NCBI RefSeq assembly: GCF_026167525.1
Contig: NZ_CP110679.1
Span: forward strand, 992,001 to 1,056,000
Length of the DNA stretch: 64,000 nt
Origin: Sphingomonas sp. M1-B02
GTDB lineage: Bacteria; Pseudomonadota; Alphaproteobacteria; Sphingomonadales; Sphingomonadaceae
Direction: 5' to 3'
Position 1 is the stretch's first letter. Every line of letters starts with the position of its first letter. Both the position numbers and the translations under genes were made by a program. The notes below the pieces were generated by a model. The model searched no databases and had not been told where the DNA came from. It was given only the letters and a program-made list of their open reading frames with translations. This document shows positions 33,909 to 42,669 of this stretch, piece by piece.

Positions 33909-34382
33909 CTAGACGATGAAATCGCGGGCAATCACCATCCGCTCGCCGTCCCATTCGGGCACCGCTTCGGGACGCATCGGCACCATGAAGCGCTTGCCGT
34001 CGGGCCGCTCTATCTCGATCACGTCACCCGCACCGAAATTGTCGATCGCGATCACCGCTCCCAGTGCCTCGCCCGCGTCGGAGACGGCGGGCAGGCCCAG
34101 CAGGTCGACATGATAATATTCCCCCTCCGCCAGCGGCGGCAGCGAAGAGCGAGGCACCGTCAGCGCGGTGCCGCGCAGGGCCTCCGCCGCGTTGCGGTCG
34201 GTGACCTCGACAAAGCGCGCGATCGCGCCGTTTGAGCCTGGGCGCAGGCTCTTGAGCGTTAACGCGCCTTGGTTAAAGCTTGTGTGGTCGGAAAGGTCGT
34301 CCGCAAAGACCTTGAGCCGAACCTCGCCGCCAATGCCATGCGCACCGATCACGGCGGCCAGAGTGACCGGTTTGTCTGTCAT
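33909..34382 (-). CDS. rimM: Ribosome maturation factor RimM
   Basis: A 157-residue 30S assembly factor that binds S19. The N-terminal beta-barrel has AAVIGAHGIGGEVRLKVF; the C-terminal PRC-like domain has YYHVDLLGLPAV and FMVPMRPEAVPEWD. GAGGAG precedes the ATG at 34382. Convergent with the thioredoxin-reductase-like gene; upstream are a 50-residue gene and rpsP. Confidence 0.95.
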   Translation of the reverse strand: MTDKPVTLAAVIGAHGIGGEVRLKVFADDLSDHTSFNQGALTLKSLRPGSNGAIARFVEVTDRNAAEALRGTALTVPRSSLPPLAEGEYYHVDLLGLPAVSDAGEALGAVIAIDNFGAGDVIEIERPDGKRFMVPMRPEAVPEWDGERMVIARDFIV

Positions 34383-34444
34383 AACGCCCTCCTCAATCGC
34401 CATCCCGGCTTTCCCCGGAATGGCGGAGCAGAGGACCATCGGTC

Positions 34445-34597
34445 TCACCCCTCGGGCGAACCCGGAAGCTTGGGCGCGGCATCGTCATTGCCTTCGGCAG
34501 GCTCATCGTTGGAAACGCCGGCGGGGTTGGTCTGGGTATCACCCGGTTCCTCGCGGTCGGTCGAATCGGGGCCGGTGGGCGGTTGGCTGGCCATCAT
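34445..34597 (-). CDS. 50-residue acidic, disordered hypothetical protein
   Basis: MMASQPPTGPDSTDREEPGD begins a short protein rich in P, D, E, N and G, without hydrophobic segments. A strong AAAGGAG lies four bases before the first ATG. It sits inside the rpsP-rimM interval. Composition and size resemble the gene at 18701-18841. Unknown function. Confidence 0.6.
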   Translation of the reverse strand: MMASQPPTGPDSTDREEPGDTQTNPAGVSNDEPAEGNDDAAPKLPGSPEG

Positions 34598-34651
34598 GCG
34601 CTCCTTTGGACATTGCGGTCCGGGGGGAACGCATGATGGCCACCAAATGCC

Positions 34652-35215
34652 TCAGCCTTCGGCCTTTTCTTCGGCAGCCGGCGCGTCGGTCGGCGGGGTC
34701 TCTTCCGAAACCGCCTCGGCGACCTGGGTGGCCTCCGGGGTGGGCTCTTCGGTGGCCGCTTCGATTTCGGCTGCCATCACCGCCTCGGTCTCTTCGTTCG
34801 AACCCTCGGCAGGTGCCTCCTCGGCAACGGGCTCGGGCGCAGGTGCTGCGGCTGCCTCGGCAGCGGCTTCCTCTGCAGCCTTGGCCTTCTCGGCACGCTC
34901 TTCGGCGCGCTCGACGGCCTTCTCGCCGGGCTTGCCCTTGTTCGGGTTGCTGCGCGCGGCGCGCTCCTTGACGCCGGTGACGTCGAGGAAACGGGCGACA
35001 CGGTCGGTCGGCTGCGCGCCGACGCTCAGCCAATGCTTCGCACGATCGGTGTCGAGGATGATGCGCTTCTCGTCTTCCTTGGCGAGCAGCGGATTATAGG
35101 TGCCGATCTTCTCGATGAACTTGCCGTCGCGTGGGCTGCGGGCGTCCGCGATCACGATCCGGTAATAGGGGCGCTTCTTGGAGCCGCCGCGCGAAAGACG
35201 CATAGAGAGAGCCAT
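34652..35215 (-). CDS. rpsP: 30S ribosomal protein S16 with a long acidic C-terminal extension
   Basis: Residues 1-85 are ordinary S16 ([33 protein letters not shown]). A tail of about 100 residues follows: first Lys/Glu/Ala-rich helix, then low-complexity Ala/Glu/Pro. At 187 residues it is twice the E. coli length. Extended S16 tails are known in alphaproteobacteria; this one is long. Lies between ffh and the 50-residue gene, with a palindromic repeat upstream. Confidence 0.97.
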   Translation of the reverse strand: MALSMRLSRGGSKKRPYYRIVIADARSPRDGKFIEKIGTYNPLLAKEDEKRIILDTDRAKHWLSVGAQPTDRVARFLDVTGVKERAARSNPNKGKPGEKAVERAEERAEKAKAAEEAAAEAAAAPAPEPVAEEAPAEGSNEETEAVMAAEIEAATEEPTPEATQVAEAVSEETPPTDAPAAEEKAEG

Positions 35216-35234
35216 TAATTTTCCTTCTGTTTAT

Positions 35235-35306
35235 CGTCATCCCAGCGAACTGGGGCTTTTTGGTTGATGTTCTGCCTCACGAGACCCAGCGTTCGCTGTG
35301 ATGACG
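35235..35306. repeat. Palindromic intergenic repeat between rpsP and ffh
   Basis: Left arm CGTCATCCCAGCGAAC begins at 35235 and its inverted partner GTTCGCTGTGATGACG ends at 35306; the arms match with a few differences. A degraded member of the GTCATCCC/CACCCC family. Confidence 0.75.
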
Positions 35307-35313
35307 GGGGGCG

Positions 35314-36801
35314 CTATTTCTTCTTGAGCAGATTCTCGAGCCCCGCGGGCAGATTGGGCCCACCGGGGAGTCCCGGCAGGCTTCCGCCCATCTTGCCCAT
35401 CATGTCGCCCAGCTCGGCGCCGCCCAGCGCGTTGCCGACGCCGCCCATGCCGCCGCCGGGGCCACCCTTGCCGAGCATCCCCAGCATGCCCTTCAATCCA
35501 CCCATCTTCTTCAGCCGCTTCATCGCGGTCTGCATTTCCTGATGCATCTTGAGCAATTTGTTGACGTCCTGAACGGTCACGCCGCTGCCCTTGGCGACGC
35601 GGATCTTGCGCTTGGCGTTGAGCAGTTCGGGCCTCGACCGTTCCTTGGGCGTCATCGATCCGATCATCGCGTCCATCCGGAGCAATATCTTCTCGTCGAC
35701 CGCGCCGCCGGCCATCGCCGGCTGCGCCTTTTTCATGCCGGGGATCATGCCGGCAAGCGCGCCGATGCCGCCCATCCGGCGCATCTGCGCCAGCTGGCTG
35801 CGCAGGTCGTTCATGTCGAACTGGCCCTTGGCGAGCCGGTTCGCCATCCGCTCGGCGTCTTCTTCGTTGACCGCCTCGGCCGCGCGCTCGACCAGGCTGA
35901 CGACGTCGCCCATGCCCAGGATGCGGCCCGCAACCCGCTTGGGATGGAAGGGCTCGATCGCGTCGAGCTTCTCGCCCATGCCCGCAAACTTGATCGGCTT
36001 GCCGGTGACCGCGCGCATCGAGAGCGCAGCGCCGCCGCGCGCATCGCCGTCCATCCGCGTCAGGATCACGCCGGTCAGCGGCACCTGGTCGGAGAAGTTC
36101 TTTGCGACGTTAACCGCGTCCTGGCCGGTCAGCGAGTCGACCACGAGCAGGATTTCGGCAGGCCTCGCGATGTCGGCCACGGCCTTCATCTCGTCCATCA
36201 GCGCCTGATCGACGTGGAGACGGCCCGCGGTATCAAGCATCAGGACGTCGAAGCCCTGGAGCTTCGCCGACTGGAGCGCGCGGCGGGCGATATCGACCGG
36301 CTGCTGCCCCGCCAGGATCGGCAGCGTCGCCGTATCGGTCTGGGTGCCGAGCACCGCCAGCTGCTCCTGCGCGTTCGGCCGGTTGACGTCGAGCGACGCC
36401 ATCAGGACCTTCTTGCCCTGGCTCTTGGCCAGCAGCTTGGCGAGCTTGGCGGTCGTCGTGGTCTTGCCCGAGCCCTGGAGGCCGACGAGCATGATCACCG
36501 CGGGCGGCGTGACCGCGATCTCGAGCTCGGACGTGTCCGAGCCCAGCATCTCGACCAACGCGTCGTGGACGATCTTCACCACCTGCTGGCCCGGCGTCAC
36601 CGAACGCAGCACCTGGTGGCCAACGGCCTGTTCGGTCACCTTGTCGACGAAGTCGCGCGCCACCGGAAGCGCGACATCGGCCTCCAGCAGTGCGATCCGC
36701 ACTTCGCGCATCGCGGTGCGGACATCGGCTTCGTTGAGCGCGCCGCGGCCCCGCAGTCGCTCGAAGACGCCGCCTAGCCGATCGCTCAGACTTTCGAACA
36801 T
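35314..36801 (-). CDS. ffh: Signal recognition particle protein Ffh
   Basis: A 495-residue SRP54 GTPase delivering nascent membrane proteins to FtsY. N domain (MFESLSDRLGGVFERLRG), G domain with GLQGSGKTTTTAKLA, DTAGRLHVD and TRMDGDARGG, and M domain with RVAKGSGVTVQDVNKLL. A Met/Gly-rich C-terminus contributes to signal-peptide and 4.5S RNA binding. Its receptor gene ftsY is 4 kb away. The ATG at 36801 is the family start. Confidence 0.98.
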   Translation of the reverse strand: MFESLSDRLGGVFERLRGRGALNEADVRTAMREVRIALLEADVALPVARDFVDKVTEQAVGHQVLRSVTPGQQVVKIVHDALVEMLGSDTSELEIAVTPPAVIMLVGLQGSGKTTTTAKLAKLLAKSQGKKVLMASLDVNRPNAQEQLAVLGTQTDTATLPILAGQQPVDIARRALQSAKLQGFDVLMLDTAGRLHVDQALMDEMKAVADIARPAEILLVVDSLTGQDAVNVAKNFSDQVPLTGVILTRMDGDARGGAALSMRAVTGKPIKFAGMGEKLDAIEPFHPKRVAGRILGMGDVVSLVERAAEAVNEEDAERMANRLAKGQFDMNDLRSQLAQMRRMGGIGALAGMIPGMKKAQPAMAGGAVDEKILLRMDAMIGSMTPKERSRPELLNAKRKIRVAKGSGVTVQDVNKLLKMHQEMQTAMKRLKKMGGLKGMLGMLGKGGPGGGMGGVGNALGGAELGDMMGKMGGSLPGLPGGPNLPAGLENLLKKK

Positions 36802-37061
36802 GGGACCAACATCACTCCAAAATCGGCACCGAATCCGCCAAACGCAAAACGAGCCGGCGGACGAAACCTCGTCGGCCGGCGTCACCGCATGGGTGGCATC
36901 GCTTCACGCTCCAAGGGAACGGTCGGGCCGGCACATAGCGGGCAAAGCGCTTTCGCGCAACCTCACGTCGGGCCGTGAAGATAACCTTTCGGAAAGGTCC
37001 GGATTTAACCCGATCTACATTCTAGCCGTGCCAGAACCCGCCAATTACCAACAAGGGGCAC

Positions 37062-38705
37062 GTGCCGGCAATGCAGCTGGATCAGGAAGAAGAAAAGAAG
37101 CAGGCGGACGCACCGCGCCCCAGCCTGCTGACCGGCGCGATCAGCGTCGCGGCAATCCTGCTCTTCGTCGGCACCGGCAGTTCGGTGCTTTCGAAGACGC
37201 TCCAGCACTATTTCGAAGGCGGCGCGCCGGCCGATCGCACCCTCGTCATCGCCTTGCTGCTCAACGTCGCGCTGATCCTCTTCGGGTGGCGCCGCCACGC
37301 CGCGCTCAGCCAGGAAGTACAGATCCGAGCGGCCGCCGAGGAGCGCGCCCAGCATCTCGCCAGCCGCGATCCGCTCACCGGATTCCTCAACCGCCGCAGC
37401 CTGGCCGAGGAAGGCGCGGCGATGTTCGTCCGCGCCCAGCGCCGCCGCAAGGGCATGGCGCTGATGATGCTCGATCTCGACCATTTCAAGACGATCAACG
37501 ACATGCACGGCCATGCCGTTGGCGATGCCCTGCTTCGCGCGGTCGCGCGCGAAATCGCGCATGTAATGCCGCCGATTGCGCTCACTGCGCGACTGGGCGG
37601 CGACGAATTCGCCTGTGGCTTCATGTTCGATCCCGCCGAGCCCGGCACCGTCGAGCGGATCGCCGAGAAGCTGGTCAGCCGCATGGCGCAGCCGTTCGAG
37701 GCCGAAGGGCTCCGGCTCCACATCAGTTGCTCGCTCGGCATCTCCCGCTCGGATTTCGACTGCGCCAGCATAGACGCACTGATGCGCTCCTCCGACATCG
37801 CGATGTACGCCGCCAAGAAATCGGGTCGCAATCGCTATGCCTGGTTCGATCAGTCGATGGAGCGCGAGCTTCAGGTCCGCAACGAACTCGAAAGCGGCCT
37901 GCGCCTCGCCATTCCGCGTCAGGAGATCGTCCCTTATTTCGAGCAGCAGGTCGATCTTTCGACCGGCCGCCTCCACGGCTTCGAAGTGCTCGCGCGCTGG
38001 GAGCATCCCACACGCGGCCTGATCGCACCCGATCTGTTCATCCCGATTGCCGAGGAAACCGGCATGATCGCCGAGTTGTCGCTGTCGATCATGCGCCAGG
38101 CCTTCATGGCGGCGCGAGACTGGGACCAGGGCCTGTCGATCTCGATCAACATCTCACCCTCGCAGCTGCGCGACGCCTGGCTCGCGCAGAAGATCATCAA
38201 GGTCCTCACCGAAACAGGCTTTCCCGCCAGCCGGCTCGAGATCGAGATCACCGAAAGCTCGCTGTTCGACAATCTGCCGCTCGCCCAGTCGATCGTCGGC
38301 AGCCTCAAGAATCAGGGCGTCCGGCTTGCGCTCGACGATTTCGGGACCGGCTATTCGTCGCTCGCGCATCTGCGCGCATTGCCGTTCGATCGGATCAAGA
38401 TCGACAAGAGCTTCATCATGTCGCTCAACGAGAGCGCCGATTCTGCCGCGATCGTCAACGCGATCATATCGCTCGGCGAAAGCCTCAACCTGCCGATCAC
38501 CGCCGAAGGCGTCGAGGATGCCGCGATCGAGGAGCGGCTGCGCGCGCTCGGCTGTTCTAAGTCGCAAGGCTGGCTCTATGGCCGCCCGCTCTCGGTAACT
38601 GCCGCACGGCGCCTGCTTGCCGAGCGTCGCCTCCTCCAGAATTCCGCGCCCGCGCCCGCCGCCCTCGTCCCGGATGCTGCTACCAGCCAACGCCTGGTTG
38701 GCTGA
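37062..38705 (+). CDS. Membrane-bound GGDEF-EAL protein, probably a c-di-GMP phosphodiesterase
   Basis: 547 residues: two hydrophobic segments (about residues 23-42 and 60-77), then GGDEF (RLGGDEFACGF near residue 185) and EAL domains. The GGDEF signature is intact but there is no RxxD inhibitory site before it. The EAL domain keeps GFEVLARWEHP, NISPSQL, EITESSL, LDDFGTGYSSL, IKIDKSF and AEGVED, so phosphodiesterase activity is likely. GTG at 37062 or ATG at 37071. No sensory domain besides the membrane part. Confidence 0.92.
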   Translation: MPAMQLDQEEEKKQADAPRPSLLTGAISVAAILLFVGTGSSVLSKTLQHYFEGGAPADRTLVIALLLNVALILFGWRRHAALSQEVQIRAAAEERAQHLASRDPLTGFLNRRSLAEEGAAMFVRAQRRRKGMALMMLDLDHFKTINDMHGHAVGDALLRAVAREIAHVMPPIALTARLGGDEFACGFMFDPAEPGTVERIAEKLVSRMAQPFEAEGLRLHISCSLGISRSDFDCASIDALMRSSDIAMYAAKKSGRNRYAWFDQSMERELQVRNELESGLRLAIPRQEIVPYFEQQVDLSTGRLHGFEVLARWEHPTRGLIAPDLFIPIAEETGMIAELSLSIMRQAFMAARDWDQGLSISINISPSQLRDAWLAQKIIKVLTETGFPASRLEIEITESSLFDNLPLAQSIVGSLKNQGVRLALDDFGTGYSSLAHLRALPFDRIKIDKSFIMSLNESADSAAIVNAIISLGESLNLPITAEGVEDAAIEERLRALGCSKSQGWLYGRPLSVTAARRLLAERRLLQNSAPAPAALVPDAATSQRLVG

Positions 38706-39264
38706 GATAGTCCTTCTCGGCCGCGGTTGATTGCCGGCCGAGCGCCTCGTTGCGCGTCGGGAAGCGGCCGAAGCGCTCGATCACTTGGAAATGCTCGCGC
38801 GCGAACGCCTGCACCTTCTCATCGCCGAGCAGCGCAAACTTCGCCAGCGAGAGCGCCTGGCATTCGATATCCTCGGCATGCATCAGCGGCATGTAGAGAA
38901 ATTGCGCCTGCTCACGCGAAAGCCCTTCGTCCCAGCCCTTGTCGATCGCCTGCAGCGTCAGTTCGCGGGCAAGCGCATCGGCGGCAAAGGCCTCGCTTGA
39001 GCGGCGGTGAATATTGCGGCTGAATTGGTCGAGCAGCAGGATCGCCGCCAGTAGCGTCCGCCGATCCTCGCGCCACCCGGCCGCATCGTTCGCCAGCACC
39101 TCCTCCCGCAGTGTAGCGAAGCGGTCGCGAATCTCCTGGTCGACTCCGCTCGCTCTGGAAAACCATTGTTCGGGCATGAGCATGTCGAACCAGAAGGCGA
39201 GCACCCGCTCCGCCTCCGCGTGGACATCGCTCCCCGGGGTCCCTAGATCGTCGCGCAATGGCAT
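38680..39264 (-). CDS. DUF924-family protein
   Basis: A 194-residue all-helical DUF924 protein: VLAFWFDMLMPEQWFSRA, LLAAILLLDQFSRNIHRRS (conserved QFxRNxxR) and FLYMPLMHAEDIECQ. Function not established. The listed ATG at 39264 shares seven bases with the divergent mtaB start. A GTG nearer the conserved FWF segment is a plausible alternative. Its 3' end overlaps the end of the GGDEF-EAL gene by 26 bp. Confidence 0.85.
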   Translation of the reverse strand: MPLRDDLGTPGSDVHAEAERVLAFWFDMLMPEQWFSRASGVDQEIRDRFATLREEVLANDAAGWREDRRTLLAAILLLDQFSRNIHRRSSEAFAADALARELTLQAIDKGWDEGLSREQAQFLYMPLMHAEDIECQALSLAKFALLGDEKVQAFAREHFQVIERFGRFPTRNEALGRQSTAAEKDYLSQPGVGW

Positions 39265-40514
39265 CCCCTCATATCATCTCTCTCGGCTGCCGCTTGAACC
39301 TCGCGGAGAGCGAGACGATCCGTGCCTTGCTGCCGGGCCGTGACACGATCGTGGTGAACAGCTGCGCGGTGACCAATGAAGCGGTCAAGCAGACCCGCCA
39401 GGCGATCCGCCGCGCCCGCCGCGAGCGCCCGCACGCGCAGCTGGTGGTCACGGGATGCGCCGCGCAGATCGATCCCGCCGCCTTCGCCTCGATGCCCGAG
39501 GTCGATCGCGTCGTCGGCAATGCCGAGAAGCTGCGCCCCGCCGCCTGGGCGTCGGCCGAGCCGGTGCTTGTCCAGGACATCATGGCGGTCCGCGATACCG
39601 CGCCGCACCTGGCCGCCAGCTTCTCCACCCACGCCCGCGCCTTCGTCGAGGTCCAGAATGGCTGCGACCATCGCTGCACCTTCTGCGCGATTCCCCAGGG
39701 CCGCGGCAACAGCCGCTCGGTCCCCGCCGGCGCGGTGATCGATCGCATCGCCCAGTTGGCGGAAAGCCATGCCGAGATCGTCCTGACCGGGGTCGATCTC
39801 ACCAGCTACGGCCCCGATCTCCCCGGCGCGCCCACGCTTGGCCAGCTGGTCGAGCGCATCCTGACGCATGTGCCCCGACTCCAGCGCCTCCGCCTCTCCT
39901 CGCTCGACGGCATCGAGATCGACGACCGCCTGTTCGCGCTCCTCACGCAAGAATCGCGGCTGATGCCCCACGTCCATTTGTCGCTCCAGGCGGGCGACGA
40001 CATGATCCTCAAGCGCATGAAGCGCCGCCACAGCCGCGCCGAGAGCGTCGCTTTGATCCAGCGCCTCAAGACGGCGCGCCCCGAAATCGCGATCGGCGCC
40101 GATCTGATCGCCGGTTTCCCGACCGAGACCGAGGCGATGTTCGGCAACACCCTGGCTCTCCTCGACGATTGCGATATCGTGCACCCCCACATCTTCCCCT
40201 ATAGCCCCCGCGCCGGCACGCCTGCATCGCGGATGCCGCTGGTCGAACCCGAAGTGGTGAAGGCCCGCGCGGCACGGTTGCGCGCGGCGGCGGCGCTTCG
40301 CCGCTCGCGATGGCTGGAAGCCCTGGTAGGCAGCGTGCAGGACATTCTCGTCGAGCGCCCAGGCGACCGGGGCCATGCTGGCAATTTCGCCGAAGTTCAT
40401 TTTCCAGAACAAGAGGTTGGTTCGATCGTGCAGGTCCAGATTGGCAGCGTAGCCGACGGCGCGCTGGTCGCGTCCCCCGTCCGTCCCCCCCGCGACCTGA
40501 GTATCCACGCATGA
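39258..40514 (+). CDS. mtaB: tRNA t6A37 methylthiotransferase MtaB
   Basis: A 418-residue radical-SAM enzyme converting t6A37 to ms2t6A37. The N-terminal cluster cysteines are in SLGCRLNLAES, NSCAVTNEA and VTGCAAQID. The radical-SAM triad is QNGCDHRCTFCAIPQGRG. A C-terminal TRAM-like segment begins near residue 355. Its stop overlaps the ftsY start in ATGA. The TsaE gene at 7.1 kb supplies the t6A precursor pathway. Confidence 0.95.
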   Translation: MASPHIISLGCRLNLAESETIRALLPGRDTIVVNSCAVTNEAVKQTRQAIRRARRERPHAQLVVTGCAAQIDPAAFASMPEVDRVVGNAEKLRPAAWASAEPVLVQDIMAVRDTAPHLAASFSTHARAFVEVQNGCDHRCTFCAIPQGRGNSRSVPAGAVIDRIAQLAESHAEIVLTGVDLTSYGPDLPGAPTLGQLVERILTHVPRLQRLRLSSLDGIEIDDRLFALLTQESRLMPHVHLSLQAGDDMILKRMKRRHSRAESVALIQRLKTARPEIAIGADLIAGFPTETEAMFGNTLALLDDCDIVHPHIFPYSPRAGTPASRMPLVEPEVVKARAARLRAAAALRRSRWLEALVGSVQDILVERPGDRGHAGNFAEVHFPEQEVGSIVQVQIGSVADGALVASPVRPPRDLSIHA

Positions 40515-41449
40515 GCACCAACCCCTCCTGGCACGATCGCCTGCTCGGCGGCTTCAAGCGCACCTCGGATCGGCTGCTCGGCAACCTTGCCGGCCTCTCG
40601 GGCGCGCGGCTCGACGACGCCACGCTCGACGAAATCGAGGAAGCGCTGATCGCCTCCGATCTCGGCCCCGCGACGGCGGCAAAGGTCCGTGCCCGCCTTG
40701 CCGAGGGGCAATATGAGCGCAACATGGAGGAACTCGGCATCCGCCTGGTGGTGGCCGAGGAAGTCGCCAAGGTGCTTGAGCCCGTCGCCCGGAAACTGGA
40801 GATCGAGGCCTTTCCCCGCCCGCAGGTGATCCTCGTCATCGGCGTCAACGGCAGCGGCAAGACCACCACGATCGCCAAGCTGGCGAACCTGCTGGTCGAG
40901 CAGGATTATGGCGTGATGCTCGCCGCCGGCGACACCTTCCGCGCCGCCGCGATCGGCCAGCTGCGCACATGGGCCGATCGCATCGGCGTACCGATCGTCA
41001 GCGGGCCGGAGGGCGGCGACGCCGCCGGCATCGTCTTCGAAGCGGTCAAGCAGGCGACCGACAAGGGCATCGACGTCCTCATCGTCGATACCGCCGGCCG
41101 CCTCCAGAACAAGCGCGAGCTGATGGACGAGCTCGGCAAGATCCGTCGCGTGCTGGGCCGCATCAATCCCGCCTCCCCGCACGACGTGGTCCTCGTGCTC
41201 GACGCCACCACCGGCCAGAACGCACTCAACCAGATCGAAGTCTTCAAGGAAGTCGCCGGAGTCACCGGCCTCGTGATGACCAAATTGGACGGCACCGCCC
41301 GCGGCGGCGTCCTCGTCGCGGCCGCGGAGAAATACGGCCTCCCCATCCACGCGATCGGGGTCGGCGAGAAAGTCGACGATCTGCGCCCCTTCGATGCGAA
41401 CGAGGTTGCGCGGATCATCGCCGGCGTGGGAGAGCTGACCAATGGCTGA
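40511..41449 (+). CDS. ftsY: Signal recognition particle receptor FtsY
   Basis: A 312-residue SRP GTPase receptor on the inner membrane. It lacks the long acidic A domain of E. coli FtsY. N domain first, then GVNGSGKTTTIAKL, AAGDTFRAAAIGQL, DTAGRLQNK, TKLDGTARGG and VGEKVDDLRPF. Coupled by overlap to mtaB upstream and yciB downstream (8 bp). Confidence 0.97.
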   Translation: MSTNPSWHDRLLGGFKRTSDRLLGNLAGLSGARLDDATLDEIEEALIASDLGPATAAKVRARLAEGQYERNMEELGIRLVVAEEVAKVLEPVARKLEIEAFPRPQVILVIGVNGSGKTTTIAKLANLLVEQDYGVMLAAGDTFRAAAIGQLRTWADRIGVPIVSGPEGGDAAGIVFEAVKQATDKGIDVLIVDTAGRLQNKRELMDELGKIRRVLGRINPASPHDVVLVLDATTGQNALNQIEVFKEVAGVTGLVMTKLDGTARGGVLVAAAEKYGLPIHAIGVGEKVDDLRPFDANEVARIIAGVGELTNG

Positions 41450-42062
41450 AACCACCAAACCCGCCCTTCCCCCGGGCTTGCGCATGCTGATCGATTTCGG
41501 CCCGCTCGCGGTCTTCTTCGCAGTCAACAGCCTCGCCGGTGGCCCCGAGTTCGGTCGTATCTTCGCGGCGACTTCGGCGTTCATGATCGCGATGGGCGCG
41601 GCGATGGCGCTTTCCTATTGGAAGGTCCGGCACATTTCGCCGATGCTGTGGATCTCGGGTGCGCTGGTGCTCGTATTCGGCGGCCTGACCCTCTATTTCC
41701 ACGATCGAAGCTTCATCCAGATTAAGCCGACGATCGTCTATTCGATGTTCGCGGTCGTGCTGGCTTATGGGCTGGCGACCGGCAAGCCGCTACTCCAGAT
41801 GCTGCTCGAAAGCGCCTATCCCGGCCTCTCGGCCAAGGGCTGGCGAATCCTGACGATCAACTGGGCCGGCTTTTTCATCGCGATGGCGCTGCTCAACGAA
41901 GTCATGCGCCAGGTCTTGAGCTGGGACCAATGGGTGACCTTCAAGACCTGGGCGGTAATCCCGCTCACTTTGGTCTTCGCGATGCTCAACATCCCGATGC
42001 TGATGCGCCACGGGCTTCAGCTGGAGAAGCCAACCGACGCGCCGCTGCCGCCGGAGGGCTGA
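41442..42062 (+). CDS. yciB: YciB/IspZ-type septation protein A
   Basis: A 206-residue inner-membrane protein with five or six hydrophobic segments. Family features: LIDFGPLAVFFAVNS near the start, FGGLTLYFHDRSFIQIKPTI in the middle and NEVMRQVLSWDQWVTFKTW near the end. Linked to septation and envelope integrity in other bacteria. The ATG overlaps the ftsY end by 8 bp. Confidence 0.92.
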   Translation: MAETTKPALPPGLRMLIDFGPLAVFFAVNSLAGGPEFGRIFAATSAFMIAMGAAMALSYWKVRHISPMLWISGALVLVFGGLTLYFHDRSFIQIKPTIVYSMFAVVLAYGLATGKPLLQMLLESAYPGLSAKGWRILTINWAGFFIAMALLNEVMRQVLSWDQWVTFKTWAVIPLTLVFAMLNIPMLMRHGLQLEKPTDAPLPPEG

Positions 42063-42076
42063 TCCCCTTCCGACGC

Positions 42077-42520
42077 CTACGGCAAGGGCGCGAGGTCCGG
42101 CGGCACGAAGTCGCGGCGCGCGGGCACCGAGAAGAGCAGTTCGGGACTGTAGAAGCCCAGCGGCCAGTCGCGTCGCCCGATCGGCGATTCCAGCAATGCG
42201 TTGACCCGTTCGGCGAGCCCGCCGCCGGTATAGGCGCGCAGGAACAGCTTCACGCCTGCCAGATAGGCGCGCGTGATCGTATCGTGATAGCCGCCGCTAT
42301 CGTCATTCACCCCGCCGACGCTCTCGTTGAAGCGCGAGATGATTCCGGCGATCTCCACGTCCACGTCAACGTCGGGCCGCTCGCGCAGCAGATAGAGACA
42401 GGCGGCGAGATGCGCCTCATGGGTCCAGTCTTCGCGGGGCAGCGCGCAGGCGAGCAGGCCTTCGCCGAGCCGGATTATCTCTGCGTCGGATGCGAACAGG
42501 CGGGGAGCGTGGATCGGCAT
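42077..42520 (-). CDS. Hypothetical protein with a DWTHEAHLA motif
   Basis: About 147 residues, soluble. The segment EDWTHEAHLAACLYLL and later NDDSGGYHDTITRAYLAG hold histidines and acidic residues that could form a metal site. Similar sequences are known as uncharacterised conserved proteins. The start is uncertain: ATG 42520 (MPIHAPRLF), 42547 or 42571; none has a good ribosome site. Convergent with yciB. Confidence 0.65.
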   Translation of the reverse strand: MPIHAPRLFASDAEIIRLGEGLLACALPREDWTHEAHLAACLYLLRERPDVDVDVEIAGIISRFNESVGGVNDDSGGYHDTITRAYLAGVKLFLRAYTGGGLAERVNALLESPIGRRDWPLGFYSPELLFSVPARRDFVPPDLAPLP

Positions 42521-42576
42521 TGGATAGGCATAGTAACGGCCTGGCATAGGGACGGGCAAGTCGGGGACCAACTTAC

Positions 42577-42599
42577 CCCCCTCTCTGAAAGGGAGGGGC
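42577..42599. repeat. Short imperfect hairpin between the unknown gene and pckA
   Basis: CCCCTCTCT and AGGGAGGGG pair at 8 of 9 positions around a 5-nt loop. It looks like a half or relic of the CTCCC-rich repeats seen at 51051-51083. Confidence 0.45.
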
Positions 42600-42669
42600 T
42601 GGGGGTGCGTGTTCGCGTCTGCGCACCTTAAGGACTTCTCGTACCGCGCAAGACGACGGCGTATCGATG

